From NCBI GenBank assembly GCA_902574355.1, contig CACGNN010000003.1, positions 1 through 64,000 on the forward strand: a stretch of DNA of 64,000 bases, in the 5' to 3' direction. Positions 8,401-17,187 of the stretch are shown here, one piece after another. The position numbers and the translations under genes were made by a program. Below the pieces are notes generated by a model that was not told the DNA's origin, did no database searches, and saw nothing but the letters and a program-made list of their open reading frames with translations. Source of the stretch: an uncultured SAR86 cluster bacterium (GTDB taxonomy: Bacteria; Pseudomonadota; Gammaproteobacteria; Magnimaribacterales; Magnimaribacteraceae). The stretch's first letter is position 1; each line of letters begins with the position of its first letter.

Positions 8401-9357
8401 ATGAAAATTTGTTTGAGCGAGTTTACCTATAATTCTTTTGAGGAGTTGTTTGAGAAAAACTTCAAAAATGATGATTTCATTCTTATAGATTCAGAGGCAC
8501 AAGTAATCTCTGGAGAGGGCAAGCCAGATATTGCCTTGGTCTCTTATGAACTTATGTTCAAGGCTTTGAAGTCAGAAAGTTTTTTCGAAAGGTATCTCGC
8601 TTTGATTGATGAGTGTTCTTTTGTTCAAGGATCATGGGCTGGTACCGAATCTCCTCAAGCACAAGCCTTAATTTCTCATGCTAAAATTTTTTCTCATGGA
8701 GGTGGTCTTCATGCCATTCCAATAGCTACTTATGTTTTTGCACAGATTTTAAGATCTATAAAATCTATAGATGCTCACATTGAACTACAAAGAGAAAAGA
8801 GCTGGAAACAAATGATGTCTGTCGGAGAGCTTACGGATATGATAATAGGAATCACTGGATTTGGTGGCATAGGACAAGAAGTAGCAAGAATAGCTAAAGC
8901 TTTTCGCATGAAAGTATACGCTACAAAGAGAACACCTGTAATATCAGATAATCTTGATCAGTTATTCAAACCAAGTGAACTGGATGAGATGCTTCCTCTT
9001 TGCGACTTTGTAATAAATTGTCTTCCATCTAGTGAAGAAACTTATAAAGTTTTTTCAAAGTCTCGATTTGAGTTAATGAAGACATCCTCAATGTTTATAA
9101 ATGTAGGCAGAGGAGAATCAGTAGATGAAGTTAGTCTTGCGGAAGCTCTTCAAGAGAAGAAAATATTATGTGCTGCTATTGATACAACCGATCCAGAACC
9201 TCTTGATTCGAGTTCACCTTTATGGACTCTAGAAAATTGTTTTATTACCCCTCACGATTCAGCTTGGGGTCCTAGGGCACCTTTGAGAGCAGTTGAACTT
9301 TTTATTGATAATTACAGGCGTTTGAAAGAGGGTAAAAAATTACTTAATCAAGTATAA
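8401..9357 (+). CDS. NAD(P)-dependent D-isomer-specific 2-hydroxyacid dehydrogenase
   Basis: A 318-residue oxidoreductase of the glyoxylate/hydroxypyruvate reductase group. The Rossmann motif GITGFGGIGQEVARIA is near residues 150-165. Catalytic-site blocks are NVGRGESVD (Arg), DPEPLDSSSPLW (Glu) and TPHDSAWG (His). It interconverts 2-hydroxyacids and 2-oxoacids; the substrate is not evident. It begins three bases after the truncated kinase frame, which leaves no room for its own promoter, so it relies on upstream transcription. A strong bidirectional terminator follows directly. Confidence 0.85.
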   Translation: MKICLSEFTYNSFEELFEKNFKNDDFILIDSEAQVISGEGKPDIALVSYELMFKALKSESFFERYLALIDECSFVQGSWAGTESPQAQALISHAKIFSHGGGLHAIPIATYVFAQILRSIKSIDAHIELQREKSWKQMMSVGELTDMIIGITGFGGIGQEVARIAKAFRMKVYATKRTPVISDNLDQLFKPSELDEMLPLCDFVINCLPSSEETYKVFSKSRFELMKTSSMFINVGRGESVDEVSLAEALQEKKILCAAIDTTDPEPLDSSSPLWTLENCFITPHDSAWGPRAPLRAVELFIDNYRRLKEGKKLLNQV

Positions 9358-9382
9358 AAAAGGCCGCTTGTGCGGCCTTTTT
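9356..9382. terminator. Bidirectional rho-independent terminator
   Basis: GGCCGC (9362-9367) pairs with GCGGCC (9372-9377) around the loop TTGT. The stem is extended by A-tract and T-tract on either side. It lies between two convergent genes and has T-runs for both strands. Confidence 0.93.
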
Positions 9383-9395
9383 AGTTGGAGAAGGT

Positions 9396-10826
9396 TTAGC
9401 CAGTAAAGCCTACAACAGCTTTAACTTCTAAGAATTCTTCGAATCCAAATAGACCCCATTCTCTTCCATTTCCAGACTGTTTATACCCACCAAATGGAGT
9501 TGTAAAATCTGCACCGGCTCCATTAATAGCAATACTTCCAGCTCTTATTCTGTTTGCAACTTTTTTAGCATGCTCTACATCCCCAGAAGATACATAGCCA
9601 TAAAGGCCGTACTCAGTATCATTAGCGATTTCAATTGCTTCTTCCTCATCCTTATAAGGAAGGATTGAAAGCACAGGGCCAAATATCTCTTCTCTTGCAA
9701 TTGTCATATCGTTGTTAACATTTGCAAATACTGTTGGTCTAACAAAGTATCCTGCATTTAGACCTTCGGGTTTTCCTGGTCCGCCTGCTATAAGTTCAGC
9801 TCCTTCTTCAATTCCTTTCTCAATAAGACCTTGAATTTTATTGAATTGAACATCGCTTACTACTGGTCCGATACCAGTATCTTCTGCAAAAGGGTCACCG
9901 ACTTTTGTAGCCTCAGCCGTTTTCTTTGCAATTTCTTTTGCTTCTTCGTGCCTAGATTCTGGAACCAACATTCTAGTAGGGGCATTACAAGACTGACCGC
10001 TATTATTGAAACAGTGCTTTGCACCTCCAGATATAGCAGATTCAAAATCTGCATCATCTAAAATTATGTTTGCAGATTTTCCTCCTAATTCTTGAGCCAC
10101 TCTCTTAACAGTATCCGCAGCTCCCTTGGCAACCGCTATTCCGGCTCTTGTTGAGCCAGTAAAAGACATCATATCAATGTTGGGATGCGAAGACATTGCT
10201 TCGCCTACTGTAGGACCATCACCATTGACAAGATTGAAAACTCCTGCAGGTACACCGGCTTCATGAAGTATTTCAGCAAAGATCATTGCATTTAAAGGGG
10301 CCATTTCAGTTGGTTTTAGAACCATCGTACATCCTGCCGCTAATGCAGGCGCTACTTTGCAAGAGATCTGATTAATGGGCCAATTCCATGGAGTAATCAT
10401 ACCAACAACACCTATAGGCTCGCGTCTTAGGACTGTTTTTCCTCTAGTTTCTTCCCATTCAAAGTTTTGTAAGACTTCTATTGCCTGTGCAAAATGACCA
10501 AGGCCGGTTGCGGCTTGAGCTGCTTTCGATAAAGATAATGGGGCTCCCATTTCTGAAGAAATAGTTTCAGCTATTTCGTCATATCTAGATTGATAGACCT
10601 CAACAATCTTGCCAAGTATCGCTAATCTTTCTTCGACCGTGGTTTGGCTAAAGCTATCAAAAGCTTTTGAGGCTGCTTTGACAGCGTTATCTACGTCAGC
10701 CGAGCTACCCATAGCAATTTGTCCTATTACTTCTTCATTAGAAGGGTTTAAAACATCAAACATATTTTTTCCTTCCACAGGATCAACCCATTCTCCGTTT
10801 ATATAAAATTGTTCATAAGTTTTCAT
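9396..10826 (-). CDS. NAD(P)-dependent aldehyde dehydrogenase
   Basis: A 476-residue aldehyde dehydrogenase superfamily enzyme. Visible blocks are TPWNWP (oxyanion Asn region), the KPTEMAP cofactor site, FTGST, the general-base Glu in AQELGGKSANI and the catalytic Cys in NNSGQSCNAPTR near residue 280, and EEIFGPVL near 380. It converts aldehydes to acids; the substrate is not fixed by sequence. A start at ATG 10826 fits the usual N-terminus (YINGEWVDP). It lies 71 bases downstream of the carboxyltransferase gene in the same direction and may be co-transcribed, fitting breakdown of an aldehyde through an acyl-CoA intermediate. Confidence 0.92.
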   Translation of the reverse strand: MKTYEQFYINGEWVDPVEGKNMFDVLNPSNEEVIGQIAMGSSADVDNAVKAASKAFDSFSQTTVEERLAILGKIVEVYQSRYDEIAETISSEMGAPLSLSKAAQAATGLGHFAQAIEVLQNFEWEETRGKTVLRREPIGVVGMITPWNWPINQISCKVAPALAAGCTMVLKPTEMAPLNAMIFAEILHEAGVPAGVFNLVNGDGPTVGEAMSSHPNIDMMSFTGSTRAGIAVAKGAADTVKRVAQELGGKSANIILDDADFESAISGGAKHCFNNSGQSCNAPTRMLVPESRHEEAKEIAKKTAEATKVGDPFAEDTGIGPVVSDVQFNKIQGLIEKGIEEGAELIAGGPGKPEGLNAGYFVRPTVFANVNNDMTIAREEIFGPVLSILPYKDEEEAIEIANDTEYGLYGYVSSGDVEHAKKVANRIRAGSIAINGAGADFTTPFGGYKQSGNGREWGLFGFEEFLEVKAVVGFTG

Positions 10827-10897
10827 TATTACTCTCCGTATATTTGATATCTAAGTATATATTAGGATTAAACAAAGTTAAGTTATATTTACAATGT

Positions 10898-12436
10898 TTA
10901 CCTGCTCATTAGACTGGCTTTCAGTTGGCTTTGGATTCTTTCAGCCCATAAAGAAATATATTTTCTTGTCTCCCTAGGATCTATTATTTCATGAACTGAA
11001 AAAGCTTCCGCCCTAGGAAACGGATTTTGATTTTTAGCCATTTTTTCTTCTAGCTCTTTTCTTTTTGCTTCAGGATCTTCCGCCTCAGAAATTTCCTTTT
11101 TAAAAGCTACAGCCACTCCACCTTCTAGTGGAAGCGGTCCAGACTCTGCAGAAGGCCAGGCGAGAACATAACCATCTGGACCATAATGAGCTGCAGCAGC
11201 TACCCCGAATGATTTTCTAATCATTACCGTAGTCCATGGAACAGTAGATTCTGTAGTTGCTAATACTGCTTCAGTACCGTGTAAAATTGTTCCAGCCTTT
11301 TCTGCATCTGGTCCTATTAGGAATCCTGGTTCGTCTACTAAGCTTACAATTGGAATATTAAAAGTGTCACATAATCGTATGAATCTCGTGGTTTTTTGAG
11401 CACCCTCTGCGGACATGGACCCAGCATAAAAATTTGAATCATTAGCAAAAATCGCAACTGCATACCCATTAATCCTTGCAAAGCCGGTAATTATGCCTCG
11501 TCCATAATATCTAGTCATTTCAAAGAAAGATCCCTTATCAAATATAAAATTGACTATGTCTCTCATTTCATAGGATCTTTTCCTATCTTTTGGAATAATT
11601 GATAGTAAATCTTCTTCCATTCTTTCTATAGGATCATCACAATCTATTTTTTCAGTAATTTCATATTTATTTTGAGGAAAATAAGAAAGGAACTTCTTGA
11701 TTTGTAAGAATGCATCTTCTTCTGTGGAGGCAACATTATCTGTCACGCCATTTACCTTGTGGATTTCTGAACCACCTAACTCTTCTTTAGACATCTTTTT
11801 TCCAAAAGCTCTTTCCACAACCGCAGGACCTGCAACAAGTATTTGAGCCGTTTCTTTTGTCATTACTCTAAAGTGTGAGCCAACAAATCTAGCAGCAGGC
11901 ATACCTGCAACAGGACCTAACGCTGCTGATGCTACTGGAATTTCTTTCAAAGTATCTGCAATAGATTTAAACCTAGACCTTGAAAAGACGGGATCACCTC
12001 CATAGCCTCCAGATTTTTTTCCAGGACCAGCAACAGATCCGCCACCACCTTCATGAAGCCTGATAAGTGGGATTTTGTACTTAAGGGCAAGCTCCTCTGT
12101 ATAAACACTTTTTCTTAGACCTGCTGAATTAGGTGATCCACCTTTAACCGTAAAGTCTTCTCCACCAACTACAACTTGTTTATTATTAATTTTCCCAAAA
12201 CCTAGGATAAAATTTGCGGGTGTTAAAGATTCCAACTTACCTTCATCATTAAGTTCTGACCCGCCTGCGATTTCACCTTGTTCTTGAAAAGAGTTAGGAT
12301 CTAACAAAAGCTCTATTCTTTCTCTTAAAGTTAGCCTTCCTTTTGCATGTTGAAGCTTAATAGCATCCTTTCCACCTTGTGCTTTAGCAAGTTTTCTTCT
12401 TTTTTTAATTTCTGTTGTTTCTTTCTTCCAACTCAT
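10898..12436 (-). CDS. Acyl-CoA carboxylase carboxyltransferase subunit
   Basis: A 512-residue carboxyltransferase with the crotonase-type double fold. Visible features are GRLTLRERIELLLD at the N-terminus, GEDFTVKGGS, LHEGGGGSVAGPGKK, then in the C-terminal half NDSNFYAGSMSAEGAQK, SLVDEPGFLIGPDAEKAG and RKSFGVAAAAHYGPDG. It belongs with propionyl-, methylcrotonyl- or geranyl-type acyl-CoA carboxylase beta subunits. These transfer carboxyl from biotin to an acyl-CoA and need a biotin-carboxylase partner, which is not in the window. A substrate call would be a guess. tRNA-Arg lies just upstream. Confidence 0.88.
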   Translation of the reverse strand: MSWKKETTEIKKRRKLAKAQGGKDAIKLQHAKGRLTLRERIELLLDPNSFQEQGEIAGGSELNDEGKLESLTPANFILGFGKINNKQVVVGGEDFTVKGGSPNSAGLRKSVYTEELALKYKIPLIRLHEGGGGSVAGPGKKSGGYGGDPVFSRSRFKSIADTLKEIPVASAALGPVAGMPAARFVGSHFRVMTKETAQILVAGPAVVERAFGKKMSKEELGGSEIHKVNGVTDNVASTEEDAFLQIKKFLSYFPQNKYEITEKIDCDDPIERMEEDLLSIIPKDRKRSYEMRDIVNFIFDKGSFFEMTRYYGRGIITGFARINGYAVAIFANDSNFYAGSMSAEGAQKTTRFIRLCDTFNIPIVSLVDEPGFLIGPDAEKAGTILHGTEAVLATTESTVPWTTVMIRKSFGVAAAAHYGPDGYVLAWPSAESGPLPLEGGVAVAFKKEISEAEDPEAKRKELEEKMAKNQNPFPRAEAFSVHEIIDPRETRKYISLWAERIQSQLKASLMSR

Positions 12437-12444
12437 AATTCTAG

Positions 12445-12518
12445 TGCCCCGTACAGGATTTGAACCTATGGCCTCTGGATTAGGAATCCAGCGCTCTATC
12501 CGACTGAGCTAACGGGGC
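12445..12518 (-). tRNA. tRNA-Arg (anticodon CCT)
   Basis: Read on the minus strand, acceptor GCCCCGT pairs with ACGGGGC, followed by discriminator A. The anticodon stem CTGGA/TCCAG encloses the loop TTCCTAA with CCT at 12484-12482. T-loop GTTCAAATC is normal. CCA is not encoded: after the discriminator the sequence reads CTA. It decodes AGG. Confidence 0.96.
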
Positions 12519-12578
12519 ATTTTAAAGTCATTTTAGCAATTTAGTCTTGATTTTAAATTTTCTTTGATTATTATTCAT

Positions 12579-12632
12579 TAAGCACCGATTTGAACCAGAT
12601 TGCGGGTGCTTTATAAATACTGCTAAATAGGA
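12579..12632 (+). promoter_or_regulatory. SAM-II/SAM-V-type S-adenosylmethionine riboswitch aptamer
   Basis: A 7-bp stem (AAGCACC 12580-12586 with GGTGCTT 12605-12611) encloses a loop GATTTGAACCAGATTGC and is followed by ATAAATAC, TGCTAAA and AGGA. The order and wording match the SAM-II pseudoknot aptamer (GAUUUAACCGUAUUGC, then UGAUAAAUGUAGCUAAAAAGGG) and its marine relative SAM-V. The downstream gene is metY, a known target of these classes. A terminator lies 12 bases further, so control is probably by premature termination when SAM is abundant. CCAG at 12595-12598 is complementary to CTGG at 12662-12665, a possible antiterminator pairing (inference). Confidence 0.85.
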
Positions 12633-12644
12633 TTCATGAAGACA

Positions 12645-12678
12645 AACCTGTTTAGCGAAAGCTGGCAGGTTTTTTTTT
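12645..12678 (+). terminator. Riboswitch-linked rho-independent terminator before metY
   Basis: AACCTG (12645-12650) pairs with CAGGTT (12666-12671). An inner AGC/GCT stem is closed by a GAAA tetraloop, and nine T follow (12670-12678). It sits between the aptamer and the metY ribosome binding site, where a transcription attenuator should be. Confidence 0.9.
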
Positions 12679-12689
12679 GGAGAAATAAG

Positions 12690-13988
12690 ATGAGTTACGA
12701 AGGTAAAAATTTAGAAACAATAGCACTGCATGCAGGCTGGAGAGCAGATGCGACTACAGGATCAGTAGCTGTTCCAATACACCAAACAACTAGTTATCAG
12801 TTTGAAAGTACTGAAAAGGCTGCAGATCTATTCGCTTTAGCGGAATTAGGTAATATTTACACAAGAATAATGAATCCTACTACAGCTGTTCTCGAAGAGA
12901 GGATGGCAGCTCTTGATGGAGGTGCAGCTGGTTTAGCAGTTTCATCGGGACAAACCGCCTCGGCATATTCCATTCAGAACCTAGCCAGAGCTGGAGATAA
13001 TATTGTTGCTTCTTCTCATTTATATGGAGGTACTTATAACCAGTTCAAAAATAATCTATCCGAAATGGGCATTGAAGTTAGATTTGTTGATCCAACAGAT
13101 CCTTTGATGTTTATCAAGGCTTCAGACACCAAAACACGAGCTTTTTTTGGAGAAACTCTTCCTAATCCAAAGCTACAAGTTTTTCCTATTAAAGAAGTTG
13201 CAGATCTTGGAAGAAAAAATGGAATTCCTCTAATAGTTGATAATACAGCCGCTCCAATATTTTGTAGGCCCTTTGATCACGGAGCAGCAATAACTACCTA
13301 CTCGACCACAAAATATATTGGAGGTCACGGAACTTCAATAGGAGGGTTAATAATAGATGGCGGAAATTTTGATTGGACCGAAGCTGGTTCGGAACGACAA
13401 CCAACTCTTAATACACCCGATCCTTGCTATAACGGAGTAGTTTGGACTGAAGCTACTAAAGAAATGGGGCCGATAGCCTATATTATGAAAGCTAGAACTA
13501 CCTTGCTTAGAGATCTAGGCGGAGCAATGAGTCCATTTAATGCTTGGTCATTCATTCAAGGTCTTGAAACTTTACCTTTAAGGATGAGAGAGCACGGTAA
13601 GAATGCCCTTCAGGTTGCTCAATATCTTGAGGATAATAGTCTTGTCTCTTCGGTAACTTATCCTGGAATTTCAGAAGGCATTAGTAAAGAGAGGGCAGAT
13701 TCATATTTAACAGGTGGCTATGGTGCTCTAATAGGTTTTGAGTTACCTGGAGGAGTCGAAGCTGGAAGGAAATTTATTGATTCTTTAGAGCTTCTTTACC
13801 ATGTTGCAAATATTGGAGATTCCAGATCACTGGCAATTCATCCGGCCTCAACAACGCACAGTCAATTAACCGCAAAAGAACAATTATCTGCTGGTGTAAC
13901 ACCTGGATATGTAAGACTATCGGTTGGTATTGAAAACGTAGAAGATATTATTGATGATATTGATCAAGCCATTAAAAAGGCAAGTTAG
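12690..13988 (+). CDS. metY: O-acetylhomoserine sulfhydrylase (aminocarboxypropyltransferase)
   Basis: A PLP enzyme that makes homocysteine (or methionine) from O-acetylhomoserine and sulfide or methanethiol. I place the start at ATG 12690 (432 residues, MSYEGKNLETIALHAGW), because GGAG at 12679-12682 is well placed, and an in-frame ATG at 12636 would lie inside the terminator. The PLP-binding Lys lies in TYSTTKYIGGHG; other blocks are RIMNPTTAVLEERMAALDGG and SLAIHPASTTHSQL near the C-terminus. Length is normal for the family. Expression is probably governed by the SAM riboswitch upstream. It stands alone; the acetylating enzyme is not in this window. Confidence 0.94.
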   Translation: MSYEGKNLETIALHAGWRADATTGSVAVPIHQTTSYQFESTEKAADLFALAELGNIYTRIMNPTTAVLEERMAALDGGAAGLAVSSGQTASAYSIQNLARAGDNIVASSHLYGGTYNQFKNNLSEMGIEVRFVDPTDPLMFIKASDTKTRAFFGETLPNPKLQVFPIKEVADLGRKNGIPLIVDNTAAPIFCRPFDHGAAITTYSTTKYIGGHGTSIGGLIIDGGNFDWTEAGSERQPTLNTPDPCYNGVVWTEATKEMGPIAYIMKARTTLLRDLGGAMSPFNAWSFIQGLETLPLRMREHGKNALQVAQYLEDNSLVSSVTYPGISEGISKERADSYLTGGYGALIGFELPGGVEAGRKFIDSLELLYHVANIGDSRSLAIHPASTTHSQLTAKEQLSAGVTPGYVRLSVGIENVEDIIDDIDQAIKKAS

Positions 13989-14006
13989 TTTATTAACGAA
14001 ATTTAC

Positions 14007-14480
14007 CTAAAGCTTGGTTGGATTTTCAATACCAGGATAAACATCTTCTGGATCGAATACTTTCTCCGATTCGGTAAAATTTAGTACAACTTCATCTTTC
14101 TCTATTGAATCGACTGAACGATAAAAGCAGGATTTATAACCAACATGGCAACTTGCCCCCAAGCCTCCTATGGTGACTTTTAGCCAGATGGAATCTTGAT
14201 CATCATCTATAAGTATTTCATCTATTTTATGAACCATTCCACTAGACTCACCTTTTTTCCATAAAGCTTTTCGACTTCTGCTCCAGTAATGTGCTTCTTT
14301 GGTAAGAATTGTTTTATCTAAAGCTTCTTTATTCATATAACCAAGCATTAACACCAAGTCTGATTTAGTTTCAGTAACTACAACAGGGATAACATCCTCT
14401 GAATTAAATTTAGGTGCAAGAATATTCCCTTCTTCTACAAATTCAACAGACGATCGTTGGGCAAATTTTATTTTATTCAC
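14007..14480 (-). CDS. hisI: Phosphoribosyl-AMP cyclohydrolase
   Basis: HisI opens the purine ring of PR-AMP in the third step of histidine synthesis. The signature HYWSRSRKALWKKGESSG (Arg-rich substrate site) and the zinc-ligand block ASCHVGYKSCFYRS are clear. At 157 residues it is somewhat longer than the usual 110-130: it has about 28 extra N-terminal residues before IPVVV. HisE is not fused. It converges on metY with only 18 bases between the stops, and diverges from the ccm operon. Confidence 0.93.
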   Translation of the reverse strand: MNKIKFAQRSSVEFVEEGNILAPKFNSEDVIPVVVTETKSDLVLMLGYMNKEALDKTILTKEAHYWSRSRKALWKKGESSGMVHKIDEILIDDDQDSIWLKVTIGGLGASCHVGYKSCFYRSVDSIEKDEVVLNFTESEKVFDPEDVYPGIENPTKL

Positions 14481-14585
14481 AATTTTTCCTATAAAGCAGT
14501 TTTATTTTAACAGAACATAAATGTCTCAAGCCAATAGCATCTAAAATTCAGTTTAAAGTAGTTTTTTGTTAAAATAGGCTTATCA

Positions 14586-15185
14586 ATGCTTCCTAATTTA
14601 AAAGTAGAGAACCTGTCTTGTGTTCGATCAGAAAAAGCTATATTCAAAAATTTAAACTTTGAAGTTCTGCCTGGTCAAAATATAGAGATTATTGGCTCAA
14701 ATGGCTCTGGAAAGACTACATTACTGAGAACTCTATTAGGTCTTATAAACAAAGAGGAAGGGATTATTAATTGGTTGGATGAAGATAATAATTTCAATGA
14801 ATATCGAACTTTTGACTGTTTCTATCAAGGTCACCAAATGGGTATTAAGAACATGCTTACGGTTTTTGAAAACTTGAAGTTAACTCATAACGCAAAAGGG
14901 ATGAACGAAGAGGATATAAATAAGTGCCTCGAGAGAGTGGGTCTTTATAAGATAAATGAGATGGCATCAGATCTATCTGTAGGACAAAAAAAGCGAATTT
15001 CAATTGCAAGATGGTTACTTAAAGACTTTAAAATTTATTTTATTGACGAACCTTTTTCCGCTTTAGATGACCCTGCCTCTGATTTAATAAAAGAAATAAT
15101 TAACGAACTTAATCATAAGGGCAGTTCATTTGTTATTACAGGGCACAGATCTTCAAATATTAACGCAACCCTTATTGAGATTTGA
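14586..15185 (+). CDS. ccmA: Heme exporter ATP-binding protein CcmA
   Basis: First gene of the cytochrome c maturation operon. The 199-residue ABC ATPase has Walker A GSNGSGKTT (37-45), the signature LSVGQKKRISIARWL near 130 and Walker B IYFIDEPFSALD near 150. With CcmB, CcmC and CcmD it energises release of heme-loaded CcmE in the inner membrane. It starts 105 bases after the divergent hisI, where the operon promoter should lie. The next gene begins one base after its TGA. Confidence 0.95.
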   Translation: MLPNLKVENLSCVRSEKAIFKNLNFEVLPGQNIEIIGSNGSGKTTLLRTLLGLINKEEGIINWLDEDNNFNEYRTFDCFYQGHQMGIKNMLTVFENLKLTHNAKGMNEEDINKCLERVGLYKINEMASDLSVGQKKRISIARWLLKDFKIYFIDEPFSALDDPASDLIKEIINELNHKGSSFVITGHRSSNINATLIEI

Positions 15186-15186
15186 T

Positions 15187-15861
15187 ATGAGGAGTTCAGT
15201 ATTGGATTGGTTAGGAATTATTTTAAAAAGGGATCTAATTATTGCTTTTAGAAGATCGTCCACATATATAACTCCATTAGTCTTTTTTTTAATTGTTATT
15301 ACTTTTTTCCCTTTAGCTCTGGGACCTCAAGAAAGTTTATTAAGTTCTTTGGCTCCTGGAGTAATTTGGATTGCCGCTTTATTGGCTTCATTGCTTGCAG
15401 TAGAGAGTATATTTAGTGAAGACTTTAGAGATGGTTCTCTAGATGATTTCTTTGTTTCTTTAGAACCTTCCTTTATCTTGGTATTTGCAAAAGTAATGAT
15501 CCACTGGTTAATTACCGGGCTTCCAATTCTCATTGCTTCCTCTCTTGCAGCTATTATTCTATATCTTCCATTAGAAAGTTTTGTTCCGATGATTTTAAGC
15601 CTGCTCCTTGGAACATCTTTTATGAGTTTGTTGGGTGCTCTAGGTGCAGCTTTATCTTTAGGAAAATCGGCTATTCTAAGCGCAATTATAGTCTTACCTT
15701 TTTCTATACCAACATTATTAATGGGTACTTCTGTAGTAACTTTTTCGCTCAATAACCAAGATTATTCAGGTTTTCTAATGATGATGGGTGCCATGCTTGC
15801 AATAGGTATCCCATTGCTATGTTTGTTAACTGTAGAAGCTTTACTGTTGAATTATGACTAG
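15187..15861 (+). CDS. ccmB: Heme exporter membrane protein CcmB
   Basis: A 224-residue membrane protein with about six hydrophobic segments and the CcmB start pattern LGIILKRDLIIAFRRSSTYITPLVFFLIV followed by FPLALGP. The start is taken at ATG 15187, one base after ccmA stops; a longer frame from 15130 would run through the end of ccmA and gives an N-terminus unlike the family. It forms the membrane half of the CcmAB transporter. Its end overlaps ccmC by eight bases. Confidence 0.94.
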   Translation: MRSSVLDWLGIILKRDLIIAFRRSSTYITPLVFFLIVITFFPLALGPQESLLSSLAPGVIWIAALLASLLAVESIFSEDFRDGSLDDFFVSLEPSFILVFAKVMIHWLITGLPILIASSLAAIILYLPLESFVPMILSLLLGTSFMSLLGALGAALSLGKSAILSAIIVLPFSIPTLLMGTSVVTFSLNNQDYSGFLMMMGAMLAIGIPLLCLLTVEALLLNYD

Positions 15862-16609
15862 GATTTGGAATGTCACCAAAAGGTGGTTTATTGAAATGGG
15901 ATCGCCTCCTTTATTTTATCGATGGTCTTCAAAGATTATTCCTTGGTTGGGGATTTTGGCCATAATTTTTCTATCAGTAGGACTTTTTTGGGGATTATTA
16001 ATTGCTCCTACTGACTATAAGCAAGGTGATGTTTATAGAATTTTATATGTTCATGTCCCTTCAGCGATACTTGGTCAGTCTATTTTTATGTTTATGGCAG
16101 CTTGCGGTCTTATTAATGTTGTCTGGAGAGCAAAGATATCGGGAATGATGTTGAAATCTGCTGCACCTATAGGAATGAGCTTCACTCTCATAGCTTTAGT
16201 AACAGGTTCCGTGTGGGGCAAACCAACCTGGGGAACTTGGTGGGTATGGGATGCGCGTCTCACTTCAACTCTTATATTGCTATTTATTTATGCTGCCTTA
16301 ATAGGTCTGTATTCATCAATAGACGATAAAACCAAAGCTGATAGGGGAGTCTCTATCTTGTCGATTGTAGGTTTGGCGATTATACCCGTGATAAAGAAAT
16401 CAGTAGATTGGTGGCAAACACTTCATCAGCCGTCTACTTTTACATTGACTTCTTCTCCCTCAATGTCTCCTGAAATGTATCAACCTCTTTTATTGTGCGT
16501 GATCGGATTTTATTTGATTTTCGCTTTTACATTAACTTTAAATCTCAGGAATGAGGTCATTGATAGAGAAAGATCAAAGAATTGGGTCAAGCAAATATTT
16601 GTAAACTAA
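15854..16609 (+). CDS. ccmC: Heme handling protein CcmC
   Basis: A 251-residue membrane protein carrying the tryptophan-rich WWD signature WGTWWVWDARLTS in its middle. Heme-ligand histidines appear in YVHVPSA and TLHQPS. CcmC loads heme onto the CcmE chaperone on the periplasmic side. Six hydrophobic segments are visible. It overlaps ccmB and is followed by the tiny ccmD three bases later. Confidence 0.95.
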   Translation: MTRIWNVTKRWFIEMGSPPLFYRWSSKIIPWLGILAIIFLSVGLFWGLLIAPTDYKQGDVYRILYVHVPSAILGQSIFMFMAACGLINVVWRAKISGMMLKSAAPIGMSFTLIALVTGSVWGKPTWGTWWVWDARLTSTLILLFIYAALIGLYSSIDDKTKADRGVSILSIVGLAIIPVIKKSVDWWQTLHQPSTFTLTSSPSMSPEMYQPLLLCVIGFYLIFAFTLTLNLRNEVIDRERSKNWVKQIFVN

Positions 16610-16612
16610 GAG

Positions 16613-16765
16613 ATGTTAGAAAACCTTATTAATCTACTTTATATGGATGGCAATGGTCTTTTTGTATGGTTCTGTATGGCTTTTCTTATTCTTGTTCTCA
16701 GTCTAAACATCTTTTATGCCATTAAAAAGAAAAGAAAACTTATTAAATTAATTAGATCTTTATGA
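16613..16765 (+). CDS. ccmD: Heme exporter small subunit CcmD
   Basis: A 50-residue protein with one membrane segment (GLFVWFCMAFLILVLSLNIF) followed by a basic tail (KKKRKLIK), exactly the size and layout of CcmD. CcmD stabilises CcmC-CcmE and helps release holo-CcmE. It fills the 152-base space between ccmC and ccmE and overlaps the ccmE start by four bases (ATGA). Sequence conservation in this family is low, so the call rests on place, size and topology. Confidence 0.85.
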   Translation: MLENLINLLYMDGNGLFVWFCMAFLILVLSLNIFYAIKKKRKLIKLIRSL

Positions 16766-17187
16766 ACCCATTAAGAAAACAGAGACTCTATGCTTTGATT
16801 GCAGTTCTAATAGGATCACTGCTAGCAACTTGGCTAGTTGTTTCAGCTTTATCTGAGAATATGAATTTGTTTTATTCACCTAGTGAAATATTAGAAGTTG
16901 ATATTGATGAAAATGTTTTGATTAGAGCTGGAGGAATGGTGAAGCAAGGCTCTATTGAAAAAAGTAAAGATTCTTTAAATGTCAGATTTACTGTTACAGA
17001 TTATCAAAATGAGTTGATAATAAATTACGAAGGAATATTGCCCGATTTATTTGACGAAAATGCTGGAGTAGTTGTAAGAGGAAATTTGAAAACTGATGGC
17101 ACCTTTAAGGCGATTGAAGTTCTCGCTAAGCATGATGAGAATTATATGCCTCCCGAAGTCGCTAATATAATTGAGGCAAACGAATGA
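16762..17187 (+). CDS. ccmE: Heme chaperone CcmE
   Basis: A 141-residue periplasmic heme chaperone with an N-terminal membrane anchor. The heme-binding site is LAKHDENYMP, with the covalent His at 124 and Tyr at 128. The OB-fold body includes IRAGGMVKQGSI and VVVRGNL. It carries heme from CcmC to the CcmF/H ligase. Its stop overlaps the ccmF start by four bases. Confidence 0.96.
   Translation: MNPLRKQRLYALIAVLIGSLLATWLVVSALSENMNLFYSPSEILEVDIDENVLIRAGGMVKQGSIEKSKDSLNVRFTVTDYQNELIINYEGILPDLFDENAGVVVRGNLKTDGTFKAIEVLAKHDENYMPPEVANIIEANE

Noticed and set aside
12636-12689. Earlier ATG for metY at 12636
   Set aside because: It lies within the riboswitch terminator and has no ribosome binding site; the family N-terminus and a good GGAG site fit ATG 12690.
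15130-15186. Longer ccmB start at 15130
   Set aside because: The extension reads through the end of ccmA in another frame and gives an N-terminus unlike CcmB; ATG 15187 fits.
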